From the NCBI GenBank assembly GCA_900547945.1, contig URIT01000031.1, positions 1-27,825 of the forward strand: a stretch of DNA of 27,825 nt. The letters run 5' to 3'. The stretch comes from an uncultured bacterium (GTDB lineage Bacteria > Verrucomicrobiota > Kiritimatiellia > RFP12 > UBA1067). Made by a program: the position numbers and the translations under genes. Numbering within the stretch: position 1 is the first letter of the stretch; each line of letters begins with the position of its first letter. This document shows, piece after piece, positions 7,191 to 15,602 of the stretch. The notes beneath the pieces are model-generated. The model did no database searches. It saw only the letters and a program-made list of their open reading frames with translations, and was not told the DNA's origin.

Positions 7191-9890
7191 TCACTTCTTC
7201 GGTTCAAGAACCGCATCCTCCAGGACGAGGACCGGCGCATCGAATTCCATTCTGCCCCCACGCAAGTCCGATTCGTCCACGTCCTCCGCGACACGTCCCG
7301 TCACGCACGCGAATTGATCGAACCGATTGCCATAGGTCTCATCTTTCAAGGGTTCCCTCAGATTGGCCTTCACCGCCAACCCGCCAAGGCGAAACGTAAC
7401 CGAAATGCATCGTCCATCGCGATAGGAGCTACTGCTTGGCAGCCGACCGGCAAAGGTAAAGCCCAACCGCCGGCCGGCAAGGCGGCTGTAGAGCGCACGG
7501 ACCTGACCACGTGAGAGAGGTTTCGTCCGATTCGCAAACGCGGCGACGAGTTCATCCCCCGTGACCGACTGGGCGTCAAACGGCGGCAGATCGAGACTGG
7601 GGGGCGGCGCCGTGAACGAGGCCCCGCGCAACCGGAATCCCATTGCGTACAATCCGAACGTCACGATGCCAGGCTCCTCCGGCATGACGAACTCGAAGAT
7701 GCCGCTCAGATTCCGGACGGCCTCTCCCGGGACAAGTCCCTCGAATTGCCGTTCCAGCGTGGGCGTATCCATGATTGCGTTCATGGGCATCATTCTCCCA
7801 AGCCCCACATCGAAGGAGACGTGGATGCTCCCGCTTCCCCCCGCCTTGCACCAGGAACTCATCCTTGCCGTGGAGAAGGTCAGGCGCCGTCCCTCCAACT
7901 TTCGGAACAGGCGGACGGCCTGTGCCGAACGGATTTCGGGATACTGTCGCCGCAGCAGGTCGACAATCTCGTCTCCCGTCATGTTTTCCGGAATCTCGGA
8001 CGGCATGCAATCCGTCATGTACGCCATTTCAACGGAGACATTCTCCAATTGAAGAATGGATTCGAGGCCAAAGGGCCTCCACGTGCCCGAAACCGTTCCG
8101 CTGATGCGCCGAACGCCATCGCCTTGTACGGGGATTCGCGAACAGGCATCCAACACCTCCCAGGGCATCTTGGCGGAAAAGGAATAGCAGCCTCCACCAT
8201 CTTGTGAATAAGCCCCGTCGGGCCTTCTCGCGACATTCTCGGAACCGGGTGGCCGCCAACCGAATCGAAGCGTCAGGCCCTTTGTGGACATGGAGGTCCT
8301 TCCTCCTTGAATCCACTGGTTGGTAAACTCCAACCGCCGCCCCTTCAGAACACTCCTGAGTTCCTGCCACAGATGCCGTGGTACGCCGTTCTCGAAGGTT
8401 TTGAACAATTGAACCAGTTCATCCCCGGAAATCTTGGCGTAATCGGCCTTGGGCAATCGTTCGGGAAGTGCGTCGAAGACAATCTCCACGTCCACCAGAT
8501 AGAGCGCCGACGCCGACCGGGAAAGGGGATCCTTCGTTTCCGGTGCAACTTCGACACGTCCGCGAATCGCCTTGATGCCAGGTTCCCAACTACTCCGGGA
8601 CTCGGCAACGAACGCCAACGCCTTCCCTGCTTCGGGATTCCGGAACGAGGCCGGTGAAAGATACAGGCCGATGCCTGCCTCCTTCCAAGAAGTTCTCTGG
8701 GGCGTTCTCCGGCTGGCGGTCAGGACACCGCTGAACACGTTGGAGGAATCCGGCCGTATGCCCCAACCCGTAATGCGTATGTCCGAATCCGAGAACTCCA
8801 GGCGCCGTCCCTTCAGGCGTTCGGCGAGTTGCCGATAGTGGAAGCGTCGGAATCCCCCGCAGGATGTTGCCAGCGTATACAACGTCTCTTCCGTCACGGT
8901 CGCGGGATCGAACGCCGGCAACGGCTTCGGTTCATCCGTGGGCGTGAAGTCGAGCGCGGTCAATTCTCCCCATTCACCCCCCACGCGGCCAACCACGGTA
9001 CGGACACCGTCGCCGGCATTCAGAAAGGAGGTCCGTTCCGCCAACGTACCCGTACACGTTAATCGGATGGTCGCCTCGGCGATGCGTTTCCGATCACGTC
9101 CGTATCTCTTGTCATAGTGTTCAGGCGAGACAAGCGAAAGCGTGATGCCACGGGCGCCCAGATCCTCGATCTGCGTTACCGTCAGTCGGTCGAAGGTCAG
9201 CGTCCGCCCCTTCATTCGGGTGAAGAGGAGGCGTGCCCGAAGACGCTGCGCGTCGTTCGTCGCCTGGTAACAGATATCCAGCAGATTCTTCCCCGTCAGG
9301 TGCGCAACGTCTTCGGCGTGAACCGTGTCCGTCAGAACCACGAGACGGTCAAGCGCGTCCTGCCGCGTCCGCCAGGCCGTGGAGGACGACAACGCCGCCT
9401 TCGTGTACCAGTCCACGGCGGCGGCAACGTTCGTCGGCATGCCACGCCCCTCTTCATTCATCCGGGCGAGAACCAGATACGCCAGCTCGTTGTTGTTCGA
9501 CGCGGCCGTGCGGAGAAGCGGTATCGCCTCCGCACAACCCATCCCCTTCACGGTACCCCGCGCGTAAAGCGCGGCCAGCTTCGCCCGGCCCCAGTCGTTA
9601 GACTGCGCAACCGCCCTGCGGTACCAACGCACGCTTTCGGCAAGGTCCTGCTTGACGCCCTTCCCGTGTTCGTACGCATTCCCCAGCATGACCGCATCGC
9701 TGAACGGACCACGCCGTGGAGGCGTTTTTCCCGTCTGTCCGGTCTCGTTCTTCAACCAGTGTTCGACCCGGGCACGCTCCGCATGCACGGACGACGGCGG
9801 TTTCACGTCCGCCCCCACGGACACCCAGGCCCAAGTCACCACGAATCCGACCATGAGGCGGATCAACGACACCACTTTCCGATTCCGCAT
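7191..9890 (-). CDS. Secreted Sel1-repeat protein with five copies of an unassigned GRRLxF domain
   Basis: An 899-residue protein with an N-terminal signal or anchor segment (VVSLIRLMVGFVVTWAWVSV). AAGGAGG at 9903-9897 abuts a first ATG (9896) but sits 6 nt from the second ATG (9890), so the second is chosen. Residues about 60-175 hold Sel1/TPR-like repeats (LGNAYEHGKGVKQDLAESVR, MNEEGRGMPTNVAAAVDWY). From about residue 197 to the end there are five diverged copies of one unit, each starting with a (T/S)GDELV-like helix, then a helix ending LKGRRLEF, then beta-rich sequence with a GVRxxSGxV motif. I do not recognise the unit. Sel1 repeats usually bind proteins, so an envelope scaffold is plausible, but function is unassigned. 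It ends 47 bp from the convergent AAA gene. Confidence 0.8.
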   Translation of the reverse strand: MRNRKVVSLIRLMVGFVVTWAWVSVGADVKPPSSVHAERARVEHWLKNETGQTGKTPPRRGPFSDAVMLGNAYEHGKGVKQDLAESVRWYRRAVAQSNDWGRAKLAALYARGTVKGMGCAEAIPLLRTAASNNNELAYLVLARMNEEGRGMPTNVAAAVDWYTKAALSSSTAWRTRQDALDRLVVLTDTVHAEDVAHLTGKNLLDICYQATNDAQRLRARLLFTRMKGRTLTFDRLTVTQIEDLGARGITLSLVSPEHYDKRYGRDRKRIAEATIRLTCTGTLAERTSFLNAGDGVRTVVGRVGGEWGELTALDFTPTDEPKPLPAFDPATVTEETLYTLATSCGGFRRFHYRQLAERLKGRRLEFSDSDIRITGWGIRPDSSNVFSGVLTASRRTPQRTSWKEAGIGLYLSPASFRNPEAGKALAFVAESRSSWEPGIKAIRGRVEVAPETKDPLSRSASALYLVDVEIVFDALPERLPKADYAKISGDELVQLFKTFENGVPRHLWQELRSVLKGRRLEFTNQWIQGGRTSMSTKGLTLRFGWRPPGSENVARRPDGAYSQDGGGCYSFSAKMPWEVLDACSRIPVQGDGVRRISGTVSGTWRPFGLESILQLENVSVEMAYMTDCMPSEIPENMTGDEIVDLLRRQYPEIRSAQAVRLFRKLEGRRLTFSTARMSSWCKAGGSGSIHVSFDVGLGRMMPMNAIMDTPTLERQFEGLVPGEAVRNLSGIFEFVMPEEPGIVTFGLYAMGFRLRGASFTAPPPSLDLPPFDAQSVTGDELVAAFANRTKPLSRGQVRALYSRLAGRRLGFTFAGRLPSSSSYRDGRCISVTFRLGGLAVKANLREPLKDETYGNRFDQFACVTGRVAEDVDESDLRGGRMEFDAPVLVLEDAVLEPKK
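7194..9302 (-). repeat. Five tandem protein repeats of 133-156 residues (GRRLxF unit)
   Basis: The GR(R/T)L signature recurs at residues about 228, 361, 517, 667 and 806 of the protein, spaced 133, 156, 150 and 139 residues apart. Copies 3, 4 and 5 begin KISGDELVQLF, NMTGDEIVDLL and SVTGDELVAAF; copies 1 and 2 are more diverged (LTGKNLLDIC, TVTEETLYTL). Nucleotide identity between copies is low, so the duplication is old and maintained at protein level. Confidence 0.75.
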
Positions 9891-9945
9891 TTCCATCCTC
9901 CTTCCTTAAACAACGACAGCAATCCAACATAATCCCGTAACCAGA

Positions 9946-9961
9946 CAATCGTATTGTATCA
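9946..9961 (-). promoter_or_regulatory. Possible extended -10 promoter of the Sel1-repeat gene
   Basis: On the minus strand TGATACAAT (TG, one base, then TACAAT at 9958-9953) lies about 55 nt before the SD. No good -35 is seen at 16-18 bp, so assignment rests on the extended -10 alone. Confidence 0.35.
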
Positions 9962-10059
9962 TAACGCCCACTCTTCATCACCCGGCCAGCAAAAAAACAC
10001 ACAAAAACGCGGGGAGGGACGCACTTCATCGCATCCGATAATAGATAACATACGGACAC

Positions 10060-10118
10060 GATACGGAAACCATGCAGGAGATTTCACAGCGGAACGTTCC
10101 GACGTGAAATCCCGTATC
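10060..10118. repeat. Nested palindrome: 32-bp near-perfect inverted repeat with outer arms
   Basis: The core (10080-10111) has arms GATTTCAC and GTGAAATC, a 2-bp mismatch, then the fully self-complementary CGGAACGTTCCG at 10090-10101. Outer arms GATACGG (10060-10066) and CCGTATC (10112-10118) extend it, with a 13-nt one-sided loop. As RNA it would fold into a long hairpin on either strand. There is no adjacent U-tract on the minus strand, so it is not a standard terminator. It could be an operator, an attenuator or a REP-like element. Confidence 0.8.
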
Positions 10119-10270
10119 AAATCCGATTTTCAGCTATTCCAATCTGAAGCCAATTCATATCCCGTTTTCATTGGACGAAGATTTTCCGCATCGTAATCTC
10201 ATTGTTCCCGGAGTCCCACACGGAACTACACCACGATCATCGACCCAAAGTTTTCAGTTATGCGAGAAAC

Positions 10271-13200
10271 CTACGGCCTCATCCACGCCCCGTGGGCAAA
10301 GAAGTCGTAAAACTGGTACCACTGGTCGGGGTGGGCGAGTGTTTCCGTCTCCAGGAAGGCCGTGTACTCGTCCAGCATCCGGGCGGGTGAGGAGGCTGGA
10401 CCCGTGTAGCGGTGGAAGTGGCATTCATAGGCGTTCCACCCCGTCCGCACGCACGTCACGAAGAAGACGGGGCACGCCATCAGCTTCGCGAAGACGAAGA
10501 CGCCCTTCGGCCAGCGACACGGCCGGCCGAAGAAGGCGTGGTCAAACGTCTTCCCCGACCCGGCGCCCACCCGGTCGCCCGCCATCAGCACGAGCTCGCC
10601 GCGCCCGACCGCCTCCTGCATCCGCACCGCCGTCTCCACGCCGATCTCCTCGACGGCGTGCAGGGTGACGTGCGTGGCGTCGAAGTGGCGCATGAACATC
10701 CGCGTGAACACGGCATCGTGCCCCATCTGCTGGAAGGCGTGGACGTGGGGGGCTTTCTCCCCCATGCCCCGGCGCGCCGACGCCAGGGCGGGAAGGACCT
10801 CGACGGTACCGAGGTGGGTGGAGACGAGGAACGCGCCCTTCCGCGCGGCGACGAGGTCCCGGAACGCACGTCCACCGGCATCGTCGCGCACGGACATCTG
10901 CGGCAGGTCCTTTCGGAGCGTGCAGGCGTCCGTCTTGTCCGCAAGCGACCAGGCGAAGCCGAGGAGGTGGCGGTAGAGCGTCCACGCGCCGACGGGCGGC
11001 GCGTCCTTCCGTCCGCGAAACGCCGCAAGCACGGCGTAGTATGTGCGCAGCGCGCGCCGGGCCGGGCCGGCGAAGGGGTAGATGAACGCCATCACCGGCA
11101 CGGTGACGAGTTTGAGCGCCGTCTTCCCGCATCGCGCATACACGGCCCACATGAACCACATGCGCCCGCGCCCCGCGCTCTGCTCGCGCTGCGCATGCCA
11201 AGGCGCGGCGTGCCGGCCGGTGGGAGCCGCCGAGACGCCAGACGGCGCCACGCCCTCCTGGTCGGGCGCGACGTCCCCGGCGCGCCGCGTACCGCCCGCC
11301 GCCGCAACACCCTGGTAGGGCGCGACGTCCCCGGCGCGCCGCACACCCTCACCGCCGAGGGAGAAGACGTAGGCGAAGAAAAGCCCGAAGGCGAATGTGA
11401 CACCCATCGCCTGCGTGACGGGGAACGCCGTGAAGGCAAGCAGGCCGAAACCCGCAAGCGACGACAGGAACGAGGCGCGCACCGTGCGGCGCGTCGCCAG
11501 CCCCGGCCGGCTTCGGTGGAAGACCACGTAGTCGAGACCCAGCCCGACCATCACGAAGAAGCAGAGAAGCGTGAAGCTCGTGAGCGGAATCCCGAGCCAC
11601 CCCAGCATCCCGCCCGTCGCGGCCACCGACGCGACCACGGGTCCGACGTACAGGAAGAACCGCTTTCGGAAGAAGGCGAGGAGGAGGACGGCGAGCAGCC
11701 CGAGCGACACGCCGAGAAGGCGGCACGTGGAGGCGAGGAACCGCGCGAAGAGCCCCTCCAGCGCCGTGCGCGGATCGAGGACTTCGACGTGCGGATCCGC
11801 CGGGACGAATCCCGCCGGGCACGGCGCGACAAGGCGCGTCGGCGCGAGGCGAAACGGCGCAACGAGGCGTTTCAACGCGCCCGTCGCCGCCATCTCCGCA
11901 TCGAGAAACACGTTCGTCACCGCCCCGCCGGGCATGCGCAGCCCCGTCAGCGCCGCGTAGCGCGCCCCCTCGTGCGCGGCGAGCCGCGCGGCCAGGGCCG
12001 CGTTCTCGCGCTGGCGGCGGATGGACGGGATGACCGCCGAAAGCCCCTTCAGCCCCGCCGCCTCCTCATGTTCGAGGCACGCCTGCAGGGAGTCGCCCGT
12101 GACGAGCGCAACCCGTGTACCCGCCGCCGGACCCACTTCCAGGAACCGCCGCTCGCCCGCCGCGAGGTAGGCGTCCGGCCTGTAGAAGGCCGCCGGACTC
12201 GTGGAGACGTCGAGGCGGAAGAGCCCGAGCGCGGCGCCGCACAGGAGAAGCGCACGCGCCCAGCGTCCGGCCCGTCCGGGCCCACGCGCACGCGGCGCTT
12301 CCTCCACCGCCGGGAGGCCCGGTCCGCACGGCCCCCAGGCGAAGACCGTCATGAAGACCGTCCCCAGGCCCGCCATCGTGAAGAGCGCCATTTGCCGCAG
12401 GGCGGTGACCTCCGAACAGAGCAGCGGCGTGAAACAGGCGAGCGTCGTCACGAGCGAAATCCCGAGCGGACGGGCGACACGGGCCACATCCCCGGCGGCA
12501 CGCGCATGGTAGACGTAGTCGACGGCGAGGCCGATGAGCGTCGTGCCGAAGACGAACGTCAGCGCGTGCGGACGCGGGCAGACGGCGAAGAGCGCGCCCG
12601 ACGCCACGAGGAAGGACGCCCCGACGGCGAACAGCAGCTGGGGCATGAAGCGCAGCGAGCGGAAGAGGAGGACGCCGAGGAGGACCACGCACGCGACCGA
12701 CACGCCCGAGAGGACGTTGACCTCCGTCTTCGCCCGCGTGGCGGCGCGCGCCGTATGGAACAGCGGGCCGCAGCACCAGATCCGCACACCGTCCGCCGCC
12801 GTCGCGTTACGTGCCTCCACGCGGCGGCGGAGGTCTTCGGCCGCGTCCAGCGAAAGGCGTTCCGTCTCCAGGGCGACGAGCAGGAAGTGGACGCCGTCGC
12901 GCGTGCAGACGGGATAGCCGTCCCGCAGCGACCAGCCCGGCGAGAGATTCAACTGGAGCGCCAGCACGTAGTCCGTCGCGAGCAGGAACGGGTCGTCCTT
13001 CACCGAGAAGAGCGGCGGCACCGGGCCGAAGAGACGCGCCGCCGAAGCCGTCGCGACCTCCCCGTACCGGCCCGCGCGCAGGAGACCGCGCGTCTCCGCC
13101 GAAAGGAGGCCCGCCGTCCGTCCCGCGAACGCGCGCAGGGTCGCCCGCAGGTCGAACGTCGCACACGCGGGAAGGTTCGACGAAAAGGCGTCCGCCGCCG

Positions 13201-13408
13201 CGCGCACCGCGTCCGCGCCGGGCCCCTCGAAGAGGAGACGCCCCTGGCGGGTCCTGTCCGCCGAGACGTCGCGCAGGGCCGGCAGATTCTCCGCCGAGAC
13301 GAGCGACGTCAGGTCGGTTTCGACCCGCAGCCCGCCGCACGCGCGCCACGCGAGCACGCCGACGGACGCGGCGAGCAGAAGGCCGAACGCGACGCGCAGT
13401 CCCCTCAT
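10271..13408 (-). CDS. MMPL-family exporter fused to LpxL/HtrB-type acyltransferase
   Basis: A 1045-residue two-part membrane protein. Residues 1 to about 690 form an MMPL/RND-like transporter with two halves: an N-terminal TM, an extracytoplasmic domain, and a TM bundle with GTTLIGLAVDYVYHAR, then the same layout again with FFVMVGLGLDYVVFHRSR. Residues about 690-745 are a Gly/Ala/Arg-rich linker with an 18-residue repeat. The last ~290 residues are a lysophospholipid acyltransferase of the LpxL type, with catalytic-type H-x4-E in STHLGTVE and MAGDRVGAG further on. In aryl polyene clusters both proteins occur, normally as separate genes. Start ATG overlaps the LolA-like stop by 4 bp (ATGA). 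Likely role: attaching and moving an acyl product across the inner membrane. Product identity is not shown. Confidence 0.88.
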   Translation of the reverse strand: MRGLRVAFGLLLAASVGVLAWRACGGLRVETDLTSLVSAENLPALRDVSADRTRQGRLLFEGPGADAVRAAADAFSSNLPACATFDLRATLRAFAGRTAGLLSAETRGLLRAGRYGEVATASAARLFGPVPPLFSVKDDPFLLATDYVLALQLNLSPGWSLRDGYPVCTRDGVHFLLVALETERLSLDAAEDLRRRVEARNATAADGVRIWCCGPLFHTARAATRAKTEVNVLSGVSVACVVLLGVLLFRSLRFMPQLLFAVGASFLVASGALFAVCPRPHALTFVFGTTLIGLAVDYVYHARAAGDVARVARPLGISLVTTLACFTPLLCSEVTALRQMALFTMAGLGTVFMTVFAWGPCGPGLPAVEEAPRARGPGRAGRWARALLLCGAALGLFRLDVSTSPAAFYRPDAYLAAGERRFLEVGPAAGTRVALVTGDSLQACLEHEEAAGLKGLSAVIPSIRRQRENAALAARLAAHEGARYAALTGLRMPGGAVTNVFLDAEMAATGALKRLVAPFRLAPTRLVAPCPAGFVPADPHVEVLDPRTALEGLFARFLASTCRLLGVSLGLLAVLLLAFFRKRFFLYVGPVVASVAATGGMLGWLGIPLTSFTLLCFFVMVGLGLDYVVFHRSRPGLATRRTVRASFLSSLAGFGLLAFTAFPVTQAMGVTFAFGLFFAYVFSLGGEGVRRAGDVAPYQGVAAAGGTRRAGDVAPDQEGVAPSGVSAAPTGRHAAPWHAQREQSAGRGRMWFMWAVYARCGKTALKLVTVPVMAFIYPFAGPARRALRTYYAVLAAFRGRKDAPPVGAWTLYRHLLGFAWSLADKTDACTLRKDLPQMSVRDDAGGRAFRDLVAARKGAFLVSTHLGTVEVLPALASARRGMGEKAPHVHAFQQMGHDAVFTRMFMRHFDATHVTLHAVEEIGVETAVRMQEAVGRGELVLMAGDRVGAGSGKTFDHAFFGRPCRWPKGVFVFAKLMACPVFFVTCVRTGWNAYECHFHRYTGPASSPARMLDEYTAFLETETLAHPDQWYQFYDFFAHGAWMRP
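11257..11342 (-). repeat. 54-bp period direct repeat inside the MMPL-acyltransferase linker
   Basis: A 32-bp segment at 11257-11288 recurs at 11311-11342 with one mismatch (positions 1 to 32 aligned), a spacing of exactly 54 bp. In protein it gives two copies of RRAGDVAP(Y/D)Q, an 18-residue period. The period is a multiple of three, so copy-number change would keep the frame. Confidence 0.85.
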
Positions 13409-13875
13409 CGCCTCAGCTCGATCTCCAGCCTGTCGCCGTTCCTGAACGCGACGGACACCCGGTCCGGGAAACCCGTCCCGGGCACCGCCGTCACGCTCTT
13501 CACGAACTCCTTCACCTCCTTGATCTCGAAGATCTGGACAATCGAGGTGACATCGTTCTCCAGGCGGTGCGTCGTCGTCCGGCCGTTCACCGTCATCGCG
13601 TAGTTCGTGGGCGTGGCGAGGAAGGAGGACGGCAGCGGTTCCTCGGTGTTCCATTCGAAGAAGTGTCCCTTCTCGAAGCGAAACGTGCCCTTCGACGTGA
13701 TCGTCACGTCCACGTCGGCGAGCGTCTTGCGCTGCACGAACGTCCCCGCCGCCCGTTCCGGCATGCCGTCGTCGCGCGCGGCGGCGTGCAGGACGAGGGG
13801 CCAGGCCCCGCCGAACAGCAGACACGCCATCCCCGCCGCCAACCGCCTCAGAAACACATCACGCCACTTGCACAT
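13405..13875 (-). CDS. LolA-like outer-membrane lipoprotein carrier protein
   Basis: A 156-residue exported protein. Start ATG at 13875 overlaps the ligase gene by 28 bp and follows a purine-rich GGGAGAGGCGG; a second Met at residue 15 (MACLLFGG) is an alternative. The signal peptide ends near HAAARDD. The mature part has the LolA-like pattern of an amphipathic strand series: GTFVQRKTLADVDVTITSKG, FRFEKGHFFEWNTEEPLPSS, and a late VSVAFRNGDRLEIEL. In relatives the phrase 'F-Q-K-L--V---L-S-G' introduces the half-barrel. Its place between the ligase-dehydratase and the MMPL exporter matches aryl polyene clusters, where a LolA-like protein is thought to carry the lipidated product in the periplasm. 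Identity rests on pattern and context. Confidence 0.7.
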   Translation of the reverse strand: MCKWRDVFLRRLAAGMACLLFGGAWPLVLHAAARDDGMPERAAGTFVQRKTLADVDVTITSKGTFRFEKGHFFEWNTEEPLPSSFLATPTNYAMTVNGRTTTHRLENDVTSIVQIFEIKEVKEFVKSVTAVPGTGFPDRVSVAFRNGDRLEIELRR

Positions 13876-15602
13876 GCCGCCTCTCCCTTCCGGTATTCGT
13901 ATGAAATCTCGTGATCGGACAGCCGTGTGAGCGTCAGCCGCACGCACACACCCGGCACGACCACATGCGTGAACTTTATCTTCTTCACGGACGCGAGCGT
14001 GAACGCACGGCGGAGGAACTGTTCCGCGAAGTGGCGCGCGATCCCGAGCTGCACGACGCCCGGCAGCACGGCGAAGCCGGGGAAATGACCCCCGAGATAC
14101 GGCGCGTCCGCGTCGAAGACCAGCTCCGCCGTCCACGTCGTCTCCGTCTGGGCCACGTCGAGGACAAACGGCTCCACGAAATTCGACTCGAGAGCCTGCC
14201 GCAACCGCGCCGTCTGCACCTTCCCCTGCGCGTTGCGCGGAATCTCCCGGACGAAGCGGTAGCGCTTCGGCACGGCGCCCTTCGGAAAGACCGGCAGGAG
14301 ACGGCGGCGCAACGCACGCGCGAGCGCGCGCTTGCCGGCGGCGACGTCCACAGCGGACAGGTCCAACACGACGAGCGCGCCCAGATACGGGCCGTGCGGG
14401 CCGTCGAGCGGCGCGAGCGCCGCCTCCCGCACCTCGGGGAGCGCGCACATCGCCGCCTCCATCTCGGGGAGGGAGACGCGCTGCTCGGCGATCTTCACGA
14501 GGCGGTCCCGCCGCCCCAGCAAACGGAAGCGCCGCCCGTCCGCCGCAAGTTCCACGCCGTCGCCCATCGTGAAGCCACGCCGGAGGGAGAACGGCGAATC
14601 GACGACGAGCCGCCCGTCCGCGTCCGCACGCACCTTCACGGGGTCGAAGACCGTCCAGTCGTAACCGTCGTCCGGCGCCGCGCCGCCCTGCCGCCGCCAC
14701 GCGACGCCGCCCGTCTCCGTGCTGCCGAAGATCTCCAGCGGCGCGATGCCGAAAACGCGCTGCGCCGCCGCGCTCGTCGCCGCCTTCAGGAGCGCGCCCG
14801 ACGTCGTGACCTCCACGCAGTTCCGGGGCACGTCATACTGGTCCGCATACGCGCAGAAGCGGTCGAGGAAGCTCGGCGTCGTCACGAGGACGACGCGCGC
14901 CGCCGCGCGCATCTTCGCAAGCAGCGACTCGGGCGTGAGGATCACCTCGGGATCGACCACGCACCCGGACGCGCGCGGGAGAAGGACGCGCCAGAGCATG
15001 CCGTACATGTGCTGCGGCTCGACGGTGGAGAGGAAGACCGGACGCACGCCTGGCGCGTTCAGGCACGGCAGGCGGGCACGATGGTAGGCGACCTCCTTCG
15101 CAAGCGTGGCGAACGGCTTCACGATCGTCTTCGGCTTCGCGGTGGAACCGGACGTGTGGAACGTGGCGGCGAAGCGCCGGCGGCGGTACAGCATCTCCGC
15201 GAGGACGATCAGGCCCGTCGCGCAGTAGGAGAGGCAGCAGTTCCAGACGACCCACACGCACGGCACGTCGAGGCCCGCCCGCTTCAGGTGCCAGACGGGA
15301 CCCGGCGCGTAGATCGTCGCGCATGCGATCAGACCGTTCACCGCGAGCCACGCCGCCCAGAGGGCCGTGTAGGCCCGGCAGTAGCGCTCCGCGCCCTCCG
15401 GCAGCACGTGGGGCGGAATCTTCCGCGCGAGCGCGAGGCAGAGGGGTTCCCGCCCCAGGAGCGAGAATGCGAAGCCGCCCGACACGGCGGCGCTCATCAG
15501 GACGGGGTACCAGGCCACGTAGGCGAAGCGCCTGAAAACAAGCGCGGCGGCGATGCACGCCGCCAACACCATCCACGAACCGTATCGGCGCAGGAACGTC
15601 AC
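13848..15602 (-). CDS. Three-domain fusion: COG4648 membrane domain, acyl-AMP ligase, FabZ-like dehydratase
   Basis: 584 residues from GTG at 15602, whose GTGA overlaps the upstream ACP stop; the longer upstream frame runs through the ACP gene and is rejected. Residues 1-140 are hydrophobic with the COG4648 pattern (YVAWYPVLMSAAVSGGFAFS, RYCRAYTALWAAWLAVNG). Residues about 143-475 are an ANL-family ligase: THTSGSTAKPK-type P-loop near 150, EIFGSTETGG at 290-299, GDGVEL and GRRDRLVKIAEQRVSLPEME at 363-382, and the C-terminal lysine motif NAQGKV at 457-462. Residues about 476-584 are a hotdog dehydratase with GGHFPGFAVLPGV around H506. In aryl polyene systems these are usually two or three genes that load an aromatic or acyl starter onto ACP and dehydrate hydroxyacyl intermediates. 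Confidence 0.87.
   Translation of the reverse strand: MTFLRRYGSWMVLAACIAAALVFRRFAYVAWYPVLMSAAVSGGFAFSLLGREPLCLALARKIPPHVLPEGAERYCRAYTALWAAWLAVNGLIACATIYAPGPVWHLKRAGLDVPCVWVVWNCCLSYCATGLIVLAEMLYRRRRFAATFHTSGSTAKPKTIVKPFATLAKEVAYHRARLPCLNAPGVRPVFLSTVEPQHMYGMLWRVLLPRASGCVVDPEVILTPESLLAKMRAAARVVLVTTPSFLDRFCAYADQYDVPRNCVEVTTSGALLKAATSAAAQRVFGIAPLEIFGSTETGGVAWRRQGGAAPDDGYDWTVFDPVKVRADADGRLVVDSPFSLRRGFTMGDGVELAADGRRFRLLGRRDRLVKIAEQRVSLPEMEAAMCALPEVREAALAPLDGPHGPYLGALVVLDLSAVDVAAGKRALARALRRRLLPVFPKGAVPKRYRFVREIPRNAQGKVQTARLRQALESNFVEPFVLDVAQTETTWTAELVFDADAPYLGGHFPGFAVLPGVVQLGIARHFAEQFLRRAFTLASVKKIKFTHVVVPGVCVRLTLTRLSDHEISYEYRKGEAACASGVMCF

Larger units (their letters stand above)
9897..10270. other. 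Gene-free intergenic region, lower GC, structured
   Basis: This 374-bp gap lies between the end of the acyl-lipid operon and the start of the Sel1-repeat gene. It holds the Sel1 SD and probable promoter on the left and a large nested inverted repeat in the middle. Base composition is clearly less GC-rich than both flanking genes. A short plus-strand open frame (9954-10196) has no SD and no recognisable protein pattern, so I treat the region as non-coding. No U-tract terminator for the upstream operon is apparent. Confidence 0.7.

Noticed and set aside
9954..10196. Small plus-strand ORF of 80 codons in the intergenic gap
   Set aside because: It has no SD, no recognisable protein pattern, and it runs through the large palindrome, so coding is unlikely.
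10412..13603. Plus-strand open frame of 1063 codons opposite the MMPL gene, and similar long antisense frames at 121-2079, 13911-15878 and 16798-19527
   Set aside because: Their translations are Arg/Asp/Glu/His-rich low-complexity sequence with no domain pattern. They arise because stops are rare opposite high-GC3 coding sequence.
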